A stretch of DNA of 64,000 bases, from assembly GCF_036962705.1 (NCBI RefSeq), contig NZ_JBALOQ010000018.1:93415-157414 (forward strand), read 5' to 3'. A program made the position numbers and the translations under genes. The notes below the pieces were generated by a model that was not told the DNA's origin, did not search any database, and worked only from the letters and a program-made list of their open reading frames with translations. The first letter of the stretch is position 1; the number at the start of each line of letters is the position of its first letter. Source of the stretch: Ferdinandcohnia sp036962705 (lineage in GTDB: Bacteria > Bacillota > Bacilli > Bacillales > Bacillaceae_L). Positions 16,146 through 25,917 of the stretch are shown here, piece by piece.

Positions 16146-18336
16146 TGCCTTCTTCCTCATATCCTAGGCGAAGATAAATTTCTTCGATTACTTTTTGTGC
16201 TGCAACTGGAATTACTGTACCAGGTCCAAAAATAGCTGCGGCACCTTGCTCATTTAAATATTCGTAATCCTGTGCTGGGATAACTCCACCAACGATCACG
16301 ATTATATCTTCACGCCCTAATTTCCTTAGCTCTTCAATTAGCTGTGGAAGTAATGTTTTATGGCCTGCAGCAAGTGAACTCATTCCAACCACATGAACAT
16401 CATTTTCCACTGCCTGAAGTGCCGTTTCTTCTGGTGTTTGGAATAATGGTCCGATATCAACATCAAAGCCGAGATCTGCAAAAGCAGTAGCAATGACCTT
16501 CGCTCCACGGTCATGACCGTCCTGCCCCATTTTTGCAATGAGGATTCTAGGACGTCTTCCTTCATTTTCTAAAAATTCATCTGTCATATTTTTCACGTTC
16601 ATAATCTCGTCCTCATTTGAATATTCAGAGCTATAAATTCCACTAATTGAACGAATGACAGCTTTATGTCGTGTTGATGCTATTTCAACCGCATTTGAAA
16701 TCTCTCCAAGCGTTGCACGAACTCTTGCCGCATTAACCGCTAGCTCCAATAGATTTCCTTTGCCTGTTTCAACTGCTTTCGTAATGGCAGCCAACGCCTC
16801 TTCCACTTTTCTGTCATCACGTGAAGCTTTTAATTCACTAAGTCTTTCAATTTGTTTTAGTCGAACAGCTGTATTGTCAATGGCTAAAATATCAATTGGG
16901 TCTTCTTTTTGTAATCGATATTTATTCACACCAATGATCGTTTCTTTGCCTGAATCGATTCTCGCCTGACGCCTCGCTGCTGCTTCTTCAATTCGCATTT
17001 TTGGAAGGCCCGTTTCAATTGCTTTTGTCATTCCCCCAAGTGCCTCTATCTCCTCAATATGCTCCCAAGCCCGCTCCATGAGCTCACTAGTTAAAGTCTC
17101 TACATAATAGGAGCCACCCCATGGATCAATCACATTACAAACTCCGGTTTCATCCTGTAAATATAGTTGTGTATTTCGAGCAATACGAGCAGAAAAATCA
17201 GTCGGTAGTGCAATTGCTTCATCCAAAGCATTTGTGTGCAATGACTGGGTATGTCCCGAGACGGCCGCCAATGCCTCGATGCATGTTCTTGTCACATTAT
17301 TATATGGATCTTGCTCAGTCAAGCTCCAACCAGAGGTCTGTGAATGTGTTCTTAATGCAAGTGATTTCGGATTTTTAGGATTGAAGGCTTTCATCATTTG
17401 TGCCCAAATGAGTCGGGCCGCTCTCATCTTGGCAACTTCCATAAAATAGTTCATTCCTATTGCCCAGAAGAACGACAATCTAGGAGCAAAGGAATCAATA
17501 TCTATCCCCTTCTTAATACCTGTTCGAACATATTCCAACCCATCTGCTAAAGTATATGCTAATTCAAGATCTGCTGGTGCACCTGCTTCCTGCATATGAT
17601 ACCCAGAAATACTAATGCTATTGAATTTCGGCATATTTTTTGAGGTGTATTCAAATATATCCGAAATGATCCTCATTGAGGTTTCTGGTGGATAAATATA
17701 TGTATTTCTCACCATATATTCTTTTAAAATATCATTTTGTATCGTTCCTGATAATTTTTCGGGAGTAACCCCTTGCTCCTCTGCAGTTACGATATAAAAC
17801 GCCATTATCGGAAGTACAGCACCATTCATCGTCATTGATACACTCATTTGATCAAGTGGAATTCCATCAAATAAAGTCTTCATATCTAGGATTGAATCAA
17901 TCGCAACCCCAGCTTTACCTACATCACCAACAACACGAGGGTGGTCCGAATCATAGCCGCGGTGAGTAGCTAAGTCAAATGCTACAGAAAGACCCTTTTG
18001 CCCCATTGCAAGATTACGACGGTAAAAAGCATTACTCTCCTCCGCTGTAGAGAAACCAGCATATTGGCGTACAGTCCAAGGACGATTTACATACATCGTT
18101 GGGTACGGTCCTCTTAAAAATGGAGGAATACCAGGCATGTAATCGAGATGCGTCATCCCATCCATATCTTCCTCAGTGTATAAAGGTTTAACAGCAATCT
18201 GTTCGTTTGTTTCAAATAGCAAATCATCAATAGATTGCTTGATTTCTTCTTCCTCTTTTTCACTCCATTTTTCAGGAGAGGATGATGTATTGGATAATTT
18301 TAGCTTTATTTTGGAAAGATCGAGTCTTCTAGCCAT
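16138..18336 (-). CDS. mutB: Methylmalonyl-CoA mutase, large (catalytic) subunit
   Basis: Converts (R)-methylmalonyl-CoA to succinyl-CoA with adenosylcobalamin. The 732-residue chain has the TIM-barrel domain first and the B12 domain last. DGHDRG at about 606-611 carries the cobalt-ligating H608. The ATG at 18336 begins MARRLDL one nucleotide after the mutA stop, behind GGGGG; a longer frame upstream is rejected because it runs into mutA. Gene order mutA-mutB-meaB is standard in propionate-using Bacilli. Confidence 0.96.
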   Translation of the reverse strand: MARRLDLSKIKLKLSNTSSSPEKWSEKEEEEIKQSIDDLLFETNEQIAVKPLYTEEDMDGMTHLDYMPGIPPFLRGPYPTMYVNRPWTVRQYAGFSTAEESNAFYRRNLAMGQKGLSVAFDLATHRGYDSDHPRVVGDVGKAGVAIDSILDMKTLFDGIPLDQMSVSMTMNGAVLPIMAFYIVTAEEQGVTPEKLSGTIQNDILKEYMVRNTYIYPPETSMRIISDIFEYTSKNMPKFNSISISGYHMQEAGAPADLELAYTLADGLEYVRTGIKKGIDIDSFAPRLSFFWAIGMNYFMEVAKMRAARLIWAQMMKAFNPKNPKSLALRTHSQTSGWSLTEQDPYNNVTRTCIEALAAVSGHTQSLHTNALDEAIALPTDFSARIARNTQLYLQDETGVCNVIDPWGGSYYVETLTSELMERAWEHIEEIEALGGMTKAIETGLPKMRIEEAAARRQARIDSGKETIIGVNKYRLQKEDPIDILAIDNTAVRLKQIERLSELKASRDDRKVEEALAAITKAVETGKGNLLELAVNAARVRATLGEISNAVEIASTRHKAVIRSISGIYSSEYSNEDEIMNVKNMTDEFLENEGRRPRILIAKMGQDGHDRGAKVIATAFADLGFDVDIGPLFQTPEETALQAVENDVHVVGMSSLAAGHKTLLPQLIEELRKLGREDIIVIVGGVIPAQDYEYLNEQGAAAIFGPGTVIPVAAQKVIEEIYLRLGYEEEGND

Positions 18337-18337
18337 A

Positions 18338-20236
18338 TTAGCGCACCCCCATTTCTTGTTGCAATTGATGTATAAATTGAAAGCAATCTGTACCAATATG
18401 GATAAAATCATTTATTCCAATATTTATATAGAACTCCTCATTTTCTTGTTTTCCAGCTATAAAAAGACGAGTATCTGGGTTTGATTTTTTTAATTCACTG
18501 CATATGTCTGTGACCAGTTCTTTGTATGTTTCATCTTTTCCACAAATAATATAGGTTGTAAGATTCATAGCGTTTGCGCCTTCAATCGCATTTTCCGCTG
18601 ATAAATATCCATCGTTTTTCACAACCTGAAAGCCACCTGATTCAAAGAATCCTGTAATAAAATCGGCTCTTGGTTTATGTTCCGGAATGGGACCTAAATT
18701 TAACAAACCGACTTTAGGGCGCTCACCAAAAGTTTGGAGATAGCTCTCAGATGCTTGTCGAATTTGCTCAAAGCTTTCTGATAATCTTACAGGTGTTATG
18801 CGTTTGATTGAAATTGCTGCTTCTATACTTCCTTCTTTTTCTTTTGTTTTCTTGTGGCATATTGGCTTTTCCAGGATATTTGCATACATATTCGTACCGA
18901 CTATTCTATCTTTTCGATGGTTTACGTTCTTTTGTCTTTCTAGTAAAACCGAAGTAATACTTTCTTGAACACTCCCTGCTTTCAACGCCTCAAGCATTCC
19001 ACCCTGGGATTCGATTTCGTTTAACAGCTCCCATGCTTTATCTGCAAGTTCATTTGTCAATGATTCCACATACCAAGAACCACCAGCTGGATCTATCACC
19101 TTATTTAGGAACGATTCCTCGCGAAGAATCGATTGTGTATTTCTAGCAATCCTTCTTGAAAAAGAATCTGAGTCCTTGACTGGCTCATCAAAGGCTGAAA
19201 CATGAAGGCTATCTATTCCGCCTACTATCGCAGAAAATGCTTCTATTGTCGACCTTAGAATATTGACATATGGATCATGAATGGTTTTCGTAAATGCAGA
19301 TGTTCTTGCATGGATATGCAATTTAGACGAATCTTCATTTCCTCCATATGCTTCAATGATTGTCGTCCAAAGAATTTTTGCGGCTCTCAATTTGGCGATT
19401 TCCATAAAAACATTCGAGCCAATTGAAAACGAAAATGTCATACTTGATGCGATTTCATCAACAGTAAGCCCTCTCTCAAGTAGTTCGCTCAAATATTCAA
19501 TTCCAGTTCCAATTGCAAAACCGAGTTCCTGTACCGCGTTTGCTCCGCCATTATGGTAAGGATCACCTTTTACAAAAATCGTTCTTAGATTTGATTGATT
19601 TTCCTTCACCCATTTTACAGACTCTGCTAATTGGTCATAGCCAACTTCTGGTTTTATAGGTAACTGTCCTTTTTCCACTAATATCGCAAGTGGATCCATC
19701 CCGATCGTGCCTGTAAGAGAATCTGTTTTTGCGTAAGAATGAACAAGTGGTAAAAATGCTAACAAATCGGTTTTGGCATCAATTAGTACAGGCGTATTAG
19801 ACAGTGAAATTCCGTCGAATGCTTTTGCGATATCCTCTTCATTATGTAATGCAAGTCCCTCTGCAGGATTAATTTGGGTTTGCAATGTAAAATGGATCAT
19901 GGTTTGGCCATTTTGAAGGGCGTCTTTTAATGCCGTGTTAAAATCTTCTAGTGTTTTTACGTCAATCTCCTGACTAACATGCCAAGGACAATTCACATAA
20001 CCTGTAGGTTCTGAACCACGTACCCTTGAGCCTTCTCCAGGCATATCTTTTAGAAACGATATTTGCTGAACGTCTTCCTTTGTATAGATCGGTTTCAAGG
20101 TGATGTTTTCATATGTTTGTTTATGTAATTTTTCAATGGGTTTTCCTTTTAATGATTTTTCAGCTTCCTGTTTCCATGTCTCGTAATCTATGGATGGGAA
20201 GGTAATATTTTGGTATTCATTCGATTGCTTCGTCAC
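18338..20236 (-). CDS. mutA: Methylmalonyl-CoA mutase, small subunit
   Basis: A 632-residue paralogue of MutB that forms the non-catalytic half of the heterodimer. Where MutB has DxHxxG, this chain reads GPIPEHKP in the same place and lacks the cobalt-ligating motif, as expected for the small subunit. The start is a GTG at 20236 with AAAGGGGG upstream; the frame continues further but without a better site. It opens the mutA-mutB-meaB operon. No cobalamin riboswitch was recognised in its leader. Confidence 0.92.
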   Translation of the reverse strand: MTKQSNEYQNITFPSIDYETWKQEAEKSLKGKPIEKLHKQTYENITLKPIYTKEDVQQISFLKDMPGEGSRVRGSEPTGYVNCPWHVSQEIDVKTLEDFNTALKDALQNGQTMIHFTLQTQINPAEGLALHNEEDIAKAFDGISLSNTPVLIDAKTDLLAFLPLVHSYAKTDSLTGTIGMDPLAILVEKGQLPIKPEVGYDQLAESVKWVKENQSNLRTIFVKGDPYHNGGANAVQELGFAIGTGIEYLSELLERGLTVDEIASSMTFSFSIGSNVFMEIAKLRAAKILWTTIIEAYGGNEDSSKLHIHARTSAFTKTIHDPYVNILRSTIEAFSAIVGGIDSLHVSAFDEPVKDSDSFSRRIARNTQSILREESFLNKVIDPAGGSWYVESLTNELADKAWELLNEIESQGGMLEALKAGSVQESITSVLLERQKNVNHRKDRIVGTNMYANILEKPICHKKTKEKEGSIEAAISIKRITPVRLSESFEQIRQASESYLQTFGERPKVGLLNLGPIPEHKPRADFITGFFESGGFQVVKNDGYLSAENAIEGANAMNLTTYIICGKDETYKELVTDICSELKKSNPDTRLFIAGKQENEEFYINIGINDFIHIGTDCFQFIHQLQQEMGVR

Positions 20237-20364
20237 AAGGCTTCCCCCTTTTATCGAAATCGCTTTCACCTTTACATTAATTTTAGTATATATATTAAGT
20301 TGTCGCAATGAATAGATGGAGGTTTCAAAGGAGATGTGCTGTACTTGCTTCTGAAAAAAACGAG

Positions 20365-20772
20365 TTAGCGTGTACTGCTAAATTAGTTTCGCGGTACAAA
20401 TTCCTTTGAAATTCATTCTAGCGTGTATCGCTTGACCTATCTCACGGCACATGCTCCTTCAAATTTCGTGTTAGCGTGTACCACTAGACCCGTCTCACGG
20501 CACATGCTCCTTCTTTTATCATGTTAGCGTGTACCACTAGAACGATCTCACGGTACATACTCCTTCTATTATCATGCTAGCATGTACCACTAGAACGATC
20601 TCACGATACATACTCCTTCTATTATCATGCTAACGTGTACCACTAGACCCGTCTCACGGTACATACTCCTTCAAATTTCGTGTTAGCGTGTACCACTAGA
20701 CCCGTCTCACGGCACATACTCCTTCTATTATGATGCTAGCGTGTACCGATAGAACCGTTTCACCATACATGC
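20365..20772. repeat. 53-bp tandem repeat array A (eight units)
   Basis: Units start at 20365, 20418, 20471, 20524, 20577, 20630, 20683 and 20736, each exactly 53 bp apart, the last incomplete. Each begins (C/T)TAGCGTGTACC and carries the complementary arms TGTACC and GGTACA about 17 nt apart, with an AGA/TCT inner pair, so each can form a small hairpin. The middle units are the most alike and the outer ones diverge. It fills the gap between the mutA start and the bkdB terminator. No reading frame was seen. Confidence 0.92.
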
Positions 20773-20816
20773 CAACCGAAAAAAGAATTAAATATGTCCC
20801 GCAAGAATTTTCCCAC

Positions 20817-20846
20817 AAAAGAAGACATTGCACGGGCAATGTCTTT
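20817..20846 (-). terminator. Intrinsic terminator of the bkd operon
   Basis: AAGACATTGC (20822-20831) pairs with GCAATGTCTT (20836-20845), followed by TTTTGT on the minus strand. It overlaps the bkdB stop codon. Confidence 0.85.
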
Positions 20847-22128
20847 AGTAGATAGATGTATTTTCTTTAGAGGTATTTTCGATACTTTCCTTTACTCGTG
20901 CTAGGAAACGTCCACACACAAGGCCATCCAATACACGATGATCAAGAGACATACAGAGATTTACCATGTGGCGGACTGCAATCATGCCATCGATGATAAC
21001 TGGTCGTTGCACGATTGATTCAACCTGTAAAATAGCTGCCTGTGGATAATTAATAATCCCCATTGACTGAACAGAACCAAATGAACCTGTATTATTCACT
21101 GTGAAAGTACCACCCTGCATATCATCTGCAGAAAGTTTTCCAGTACGCACTTTAGTAGCCAGTTCAGTGATTTCTCTTGCAATGCCCTTAATTGTCTTCT
21201 CATCCGCGTTCTTAATAACTGGAACAAAAAGCGCATCATCTGTGGCAACCGCAATCGAAATATTAATATCCTTCTTTTGGATAATTTTATCTCCCGCCCA
21301 CATTGAATTAATTTGCGGGAATTCCTTAAGAGCTTGGGCAACAGCTTTTACAAAAAATGCAAAGAAAGTAAGATTGAAGCCTTCCTTTTGCTTGAATTCA
21401 TTCTTAATCGAATTTCTGTATTGAACCATATTTGTGGCATCTACTTCAACCATTGTCCATGCATGTGGAATCTCATGTTTACTGCGGAGCATGTTTGCAG
21501 CAATCGCTTTTCGAACACCCGTAACTGGTATTTCAACATCACCAGCCGCTACAGGTACATTAGGTGCTGGGGTTGGCTTAGATTTTTGAACACTTGTAAC
21601 CGGCTGACTCGTAGGTTGAGTTGCCACATTTTGTACTTGCTGATCAGCAATTGGAATCTGTCCAGATTCAATTAACTTCTGAAGGTCTTTACGAGTAATT
21701 CTTCCGCCTGCACCCGTTCCTTGCAATTGTGCGAGATCAATATTATGTTCCTGTGACAGCTTTAGAACAGCAGGTGAATAACGTAATTTATTTGATGTAT
21801 CACTTGGTTTAGCAGACACATTTACAGTCTTTTCAGGAGTTTCTTCTTTTACCTTCTCTTCCTGTGTCGCCTGTTTAGTTCCACCACCAGCAGTTTCAAT
21901 CACACAAATCACTTCACCAACCGCTAGCGTTTCACCTTCTTCCGCAATTAGCTCTTTAATAGTACCTGCAAAAGAGGATGGTACCTCTGCATTTACTTTA
22001 TCTGTCATTACTTCAGCTAAAGGATCATATTTGTTTACGGTATCCCCAACTGCTACAAGCCATTTACTAATGGTTCCCTCAGTAACACTCTCACCTAGCT
22101 GGGGCATTATTATTTTTTCAGTTGCCAC
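20845..22128 (-). CDS. bkdB: Branched-chain alpha-keto acid dehydrogenase E2 (dihydrolipoyl acyltransferase)
   Basis: Core of the BCKDH complex; transfers the acyl group from lipoate to CoA. Domains in order: lipoyl domain (1-80, lipoylated K44 in MTDKVNAEV), proline/threonine linkers, E3/E1-binding domain (about 115-152), and catalytic domain (about 195-427) with H397 in SLDHRVLDG. The 427-residue length is typical. It is the last gene of the bkd operon, 42 bp after bkdAB. Confidence 0.96.
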   Translation of the reverse strand: MATEKIIMPQLGESVTEGTISKWLVAVGDTVNKYDPLAEVMTDKVNAEVPSSFAGTIKELIAEEGETLAVGEVICVIETAGGGTKQATQEEKVKEETPEKTVNVSAKPSDTSNKLRYSPAVLKLSQEHNIDLAQLQGTGAGGRITRKDLQKLIESGQIPIADQQVQNVATQPTSQPVTSVQKSKPTPAPNVPVAAGDVEIPVTGVRKAIAANMLRSKHEIPHAWTMVEVDATNMVQYRNSIKNEFKQKEGFNLTFFAFFVKAVAQALKEFPQINSMWAGDKIIQKKDINISIAVATDDALFVPVIKNADEKTIKGIAREITELATKVRTGKLSADDMQGGTFTVNNTGSFGSVQSMGIINYPQAAILQVESIVQRPVIIDGMIAVRHMVNLCMSLDHRVLDGLVCGRFLARVKESIENTSKENTSIY

Positions 22129-22170
22129 TCATAAAACCTCCTGTCACCATTCATTCGTTAAAATGAATAG

Positions 22171-23154
22171 TTAAAATTCCGCAAGCTCTCTCATTGCTTT
22201 TTCTACTTTATCGGGATTTACCATAAAATATTTCTCCATAGTTGGTGCATACGGCATGGCTGGCACATCTGGGCCGGCAAGTCGCTTAATCGGGGCATCT
22301 AAATCGAATAAGCAATTTTCAGCAATGATAGCAGCAACTTCACCCATAATACTTCCTTCTTTATTGTCTTCCGTTAACAATAAAACTTTACCAGTTTTTG
22401 AAGCTGCTTCAATAATCGCCTCTTTATCAAGTGGATATACAGTTCGTAAGTCAAGGATATGTGCTTGGATTCCGTCTTTCGCGAGACGTTCTGCAGCTTG
22501 TAAGGCAAAGTGAACACATAGGCCGTACGTAATAACTGTAATGTCCTCACCTTCACGCTTCACATCTGCCTTCCCAATTGGTAGTACATAATCGTCAGTT
22601 GGTACTTCACCTTTAATTAAACGATATGCACGTTTATGTTCAAAGAATAAAACTGGATCTTCATCACGAATTGCAGCCTTTAGCAAGCCTTTTACATCAT
22701 AAGGAGTTGAAGGCATTACAATTTTCAAGCCAGGTTGGTTTGCAAAAACCGCTTCTACAGATTGTGAGTGGTACAGTGCTCCATGTACTCCCCCACCATA
22801 GGGGGCTCTAATTGTGATTGGGCAATTCCAATCATTGTTTGAACGATATCGGATTTTAGCTGCTTCAGAGATAATTTGATTGACAGCAGGCATAATAAAA
22901 TCGGCAAATTGCATTTCTGCAATAGGTCTCATTCCATACATTGCTGCACCTATTCCAACACCTGCTATAGCTGACTCAGCTAAAGGGGTATCCATTACCC
23001 GCTGCTCGCCGAATTGTTCATAAAGCCCATTAGTCGCCTTAAATACTCCACCTTTTTTCCCTACGTCCTCTCCTAAGATAAAAACTTTAGGATCTCGTTC
23101 CATTTCTTCGCGAATTGCCATTGTTACGGCATCAATATATGAAATTACAGGCAT
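22171..23154 (-). CDS. bkdAB: BCKDH E1 component, beta subunit
   Basis: A 327-residue transketolase-like subunit which, with BkdAA, decarboxylates branched 2-keto acids on thiamine diphosphate. FILGEDVGKKGGVF at the N terminus and the EDNKEGSIMGEVAA region near residue 255 are family signatures. It follows bkdAA by 12 bp and is surely co-translated. Products feed iso- and anteiso-fatty acid synthesis. Confidence 0.97.
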   Translation of the reverse strand: MPVISYIDAVTMAIREEMERDPKVFILGEDVGKKGGVFKATNGLYEQFGEQRVMDTPLAESAIAGVGIGAAMYGMRPIAEMQFADFIMPAVNQIISEAAKIRYRSNNDWNCPITIRAPYGGGVHGALYHSQSVEAVFANQPGLKIVMPSTPYDVKGLLKAAIRDEDPVLFFEHKRAYRLIKGEVPTDDYVLPIGKADVKREGEDITVITYGLCVHFALQAAERLAKDGIQAHILDLRTVYPLDKEAIIEAASKTGKVLLLTEDNKEGSIMGEVAAIIAENCLFDLDAPIKRLAGPDVPAMPYAPTMEKYFMVNPDKVEKAMRELAEF

Positions 23155-23166
23155 TCTTTTTCCCCC

Positions 23167-24162
23167 TTACTGTTCCGCGTATACATGTTTAAGAGCATAT
23201 TCCGGCTCTGCATATGGTGCATTTTCTGCATAATCGGTTGCTTCATCGACAAGTGTAGCAATACGATCTCCAATTTCATTTTCCTTCGCTTCATTTAAGA
23301 CTCCGACTTCTTTTAAATATGTCGCAAAAGAAAGGACTGGATCATTCTTTTTCGCTTCTGCCACTTCTTCTTGCTCACGATATGCACGATCATCATCATC
23401 AGATGAGTGCGCAGTTAGGCGGTACGAGATGGTTTCAACTAAAGTTGGTCCTTCCCCTCGGCGGCCTCTATCCGCTGCTTCTTTCACTGCTTTATATACT
23501 TCAAGTGGGTCATTTCCATCGATCGTTACCCCAGGCATCCCATATCCAATGGCACGATCGGAAATTTTTTCACAGGCTACTTGCTTTTCATATGGAACAG
23601 AAATGGCATATTTATTATTTTCACACATGAAAATAACTGGAAGCTTATGAACAGCTGCGAAATTGGCGCCTTCATGGAAATCTCCCTGATTCGAAGAACC
23701 TTCTCCGAACGTCACAAACGTCACTAAATCCTTTCCTTCCATTCTTCCCCCAAGCGCTACGCCTACTGCATGTGGAACCTGTGTTGTTACAGGTGAGGAA
23801 CCTGTTACAATCCGATTTTTCTTTTGACCAAAGTGACCAGGCATTTGACGTCCACCTGAATTCGGGTCTTCTGCCTTTGCAAATCCTGACAGCATTAATT
23901 CCTTTGCAGTCATTCCAAATGTAAGAACAACCCCCATATCGCGGTAATACGGCAATACGTAATCCTTTTCTCGGTCAAGTGCAAACGCTGCACCTACTTG
24001 TGCTGCTTCCTGACCTTGGCAGGAAATAACAAAAGGAATTTTTCCAGCGCGGTTTAATAACCACATTCTTTCATCTATTTTTCTAGCTAACAGCATGGTT
24101 TCATACATTTCAAGAACTGCTTCATCACTTAGCCCCAATGCTTGATGACGATTTTCGGTCAT
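23167..24162 (-). CDS. bkdAA: BCKDH E1 component, alpha subunit
   Basis: A 331-residue subunit that binds thiamine diphosphate. The TPP motif runs from G153-E-G155 to the Asn pair at about 182-183. The phosphorylation-loop region RLTAHSSDDDD follows near 268. It stands 82 bp after lpdV and directly before bkdAB. Confidence 0.97.
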   Translation of the reverse strand: MTENRHQALGLSDEAVLEMYETMLLARKIDERMWLLNRAGKIPFVISCQGQEAAQVGAAFALDREKDYVLPYYRDMGVVLTFGMTAKELMLSGFAKAEDPNSGGRQMPGHFGQKKNRIVTGSSPVTTQVPHAVGVALGGRMEGKDLVTFVTFGEGSSNQGDFHEGANFAAVHKLPVIFMCENNKYAISVPYEKQVACEKISDRAIGYGMPGVTIDGNDPLEVYKAVKEAADRGRRGEGPTLVETISYRLTAHSSDDDDRAYREQEEVAEAKKNDPVLSFATYLKEVGVLNEAKENEIGDRIATLVDEATDYAENAPYAEPEYALKHVYAEQ

Positions 24163-24244
24163 GAAAATACCTCCCTAACAAATCAAATTGTACGCAGGTT
24201 TGGACAACCCCGCATATTAACAAAATATTAAATTGGTGAAAAAC

Positions 24245-25666
24245 TTATGCGTGTATTGCCTTTCCATCAACGGCTAAAGCTGCTTCTCCAATTGCTTCTG
24301 ATAACGATGGATGCGGATGGATAGTTTGCGCAATCTCCCAAGGAGTTGCATCTAGTACTCTCGCTAAACCAGCCTCCGATATCATATCCGTCACATGTGG
24401 ACCAATCATATGAACACCTAGTAAATCATCTGAAGACCCGTCAACAACAAGTTTAACAAACCCATCAGACTCACCAAAAACAAGTGCCTTTCCGATTGCT
24501 CTGAAAGAAAACTTACCTACTTTAACAGTAAATCCTTTCTCTTTAGCTTCCTCTTCAGTAAATCCGACACTCGCAATCTCAGGATTACTATAAACACATT
24601 TTGAGACGAGTGAATAATCCATTGGTGAAGGATTTTCTCCAGTAATATGCTCAACTGCAACAATACCCTCGTGGGATGCTACATGAGCAAGCTGAAGACC
24701 ACCAATTACATCTCCAATCGCATATATATGGGATTCTTTTGTTTGGAAAAATTCATTTGTTGTAATATATCCTTTTTCCAAAACAATCTCCGTATTTTCA
24801 AGGCCAATATTTTCAACATTCGCTTGTCGACCGACAGATACAAGCACCTTTTCTGCAGTAAAGGACTTAGCTTCACCTTTATGCTCAGCTTTAATCGTAA
24901 TCCCATCTCCTTTTTCAAGGGTCTCAGGTAAAACTTTCGCACCAGTTACTATTTTTACGCCTTTTTTCTTGAGTAATCGCTGCATTTCCTTTGAGATTTC
25001 ATGATCCTCCGTTGGAAGAATTCGATCAGCATATTCAAGCACTGTTACTTCTACTCCGAAATCGTGAAGCATTGATGCCCATTCAATTCCGATTACGCCT
25101 CCTCCAACGATGATAATAGACTTGGGAAGAGAATTCATTTTTAGGGCTTCATCAGAAGATAAAACATATTCGCCATCAATTTCGAGTCCAGGTAAAGACC
25201 TTGGTCTAGAGCCTGTTGCAATTATGACATTTTTGGGAATCAGCATTTCATTTTCTTCACCATTGTTCATTTCAACTGAAATGGTTCCAGGCATTGGTGA
25301 GAAAATAGAAGGACCTAAAATTCGTCCCAAGCCCTCTATTACATCAATTTTCCCTTGTTTCATTAAATGCTGGACACCTTTATATAGTTGTTCAGTGATT
25401 TTATTTTTTCGGTCCTGTACTTTTGAAAAATCAAGGGATACATCCTTTGTGATCACACCAAATTCTTCACTTCTTTTCGTTGTCGAGTACACTTCTGCAC
25501 TTCTTAAAAGAGCCTTACTAGGAATACACCCCGCATGCAAACAGGTACCACCAAGCTTCCCTTTTTCAACAACTGCCACTTTCAGTCCAAGCTGTGAGGC
25601 ACGAATTGCAGCGACATACCCACCGGTACCGCCTCCTATAATCACTAAATCATATTCCTTTGACAT
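24245..25666 (-). CDS. lpdV: Dihydrolipoyl dehydrogenase (E3) of BCKDH
   Basis: Reoxidises the E2 lipoyl group with NAD+. The FAD motif GGGTGGY is at about 11-17, the redox pair C42/C47 is in GGTCLHAGC, the NAD motif GGGVIG lies near 185, and the catalytic His is in TIHPHPSLSE near the C terminus. The ATG at 25666 has GGAAGG upstream; the TTG two codons earlier is unlikely. About 250 bp containing a terminal-inverted-repeat element separate it from buk, unlike the tight spacing of the genes that follow. Confidence 0.95.
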   Translation of the reverse strand: MSKEYDLVIIGGGTGGYVAAIRASQLGLKVAVVEKGKLGGTCLHAGCIPSKALLRSAEVYSTTKRSEEFGVITKDVSLDFSKVQDRKNKITEQLYKGVQHLMKQGKIDVIEGLGRILGPSIFSPMPGTISVEMNNGEENEMLIPKNVIIATGSRPRSLPGLEIDGEYVLSSDEALKMNSLPKSIIIVGGGVIGIEWASMLHDFGVEVTVLEYADRILPTEDHEISKEMQRLLKKKGVKIVTGAKVLPETLEKGDGITIKAEHKGEAKSFTAEKVLVSVGRQANVENIGLENTEIVLEKGYITTNEFFQTKESHIYAIGDVIGGLQLAHVASHEGIVAVEHITGENPSPMDYSLVSKCVYSNPEIASVGFTEEEAKEKGFTVKVGKFSFRAIGKALVFGESDGFVKLVVDGSSDDLLGVHMIGPHVTDMISEAGLARVLDATPWEIAQTIHPHPSLSEAIGEAALAVDGKAIHA

Positions 25667-25689
25667 AACCAACCACCTTCCTATTTTAA

Positions 25690-25906
25690 GAGGATGTTAA
25701 AAAGTCGGCCGAAAATGACACATCAAATTTCCTCGAACACTGCTCCAAGTACATGGTGAATAACTAGGTTATGCGCTTGTGTCTACTAGCTTATTCACGA
25801 AGTTAATTCCTCAGCGCAAGGCTGCAAGGATGTTAACTCAAGCAGTCGCCTCGCTCCGGTACTCAAAGCTGCGCCGCCTTGAACTTCTCGGTCCTTTTTA
25901 ACCTCC
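25690..25906. repeat. MITE-like element with terminal inverted repeats inside the bkd operon
   Basis: The left end GAGGATGTTAAAAAG (25690-25704) is matched in reverse by CTTTTTAACCTCC (25894-25906). Inside, GTGAATAA (25756-25763) and TTATTCAC (25791-25798) form a hairpin, and a GC-rich stretch contrasts with the surrounding DNA. No reading frame was seen. It fills the buk-lpdV gap and must be transcribed with the operon. Similar blocks recur in Bacillaceae genomes, from memory. Confidence 0.65.
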
Positions 25907-25917
25907 TTTTTAAACAC

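Noticed and set aside
20365..20772. CRISPR array
   Set aside because: The whole 53-bp unit is conserved, with no unique spacers between short repeats, and no cas genes are present.
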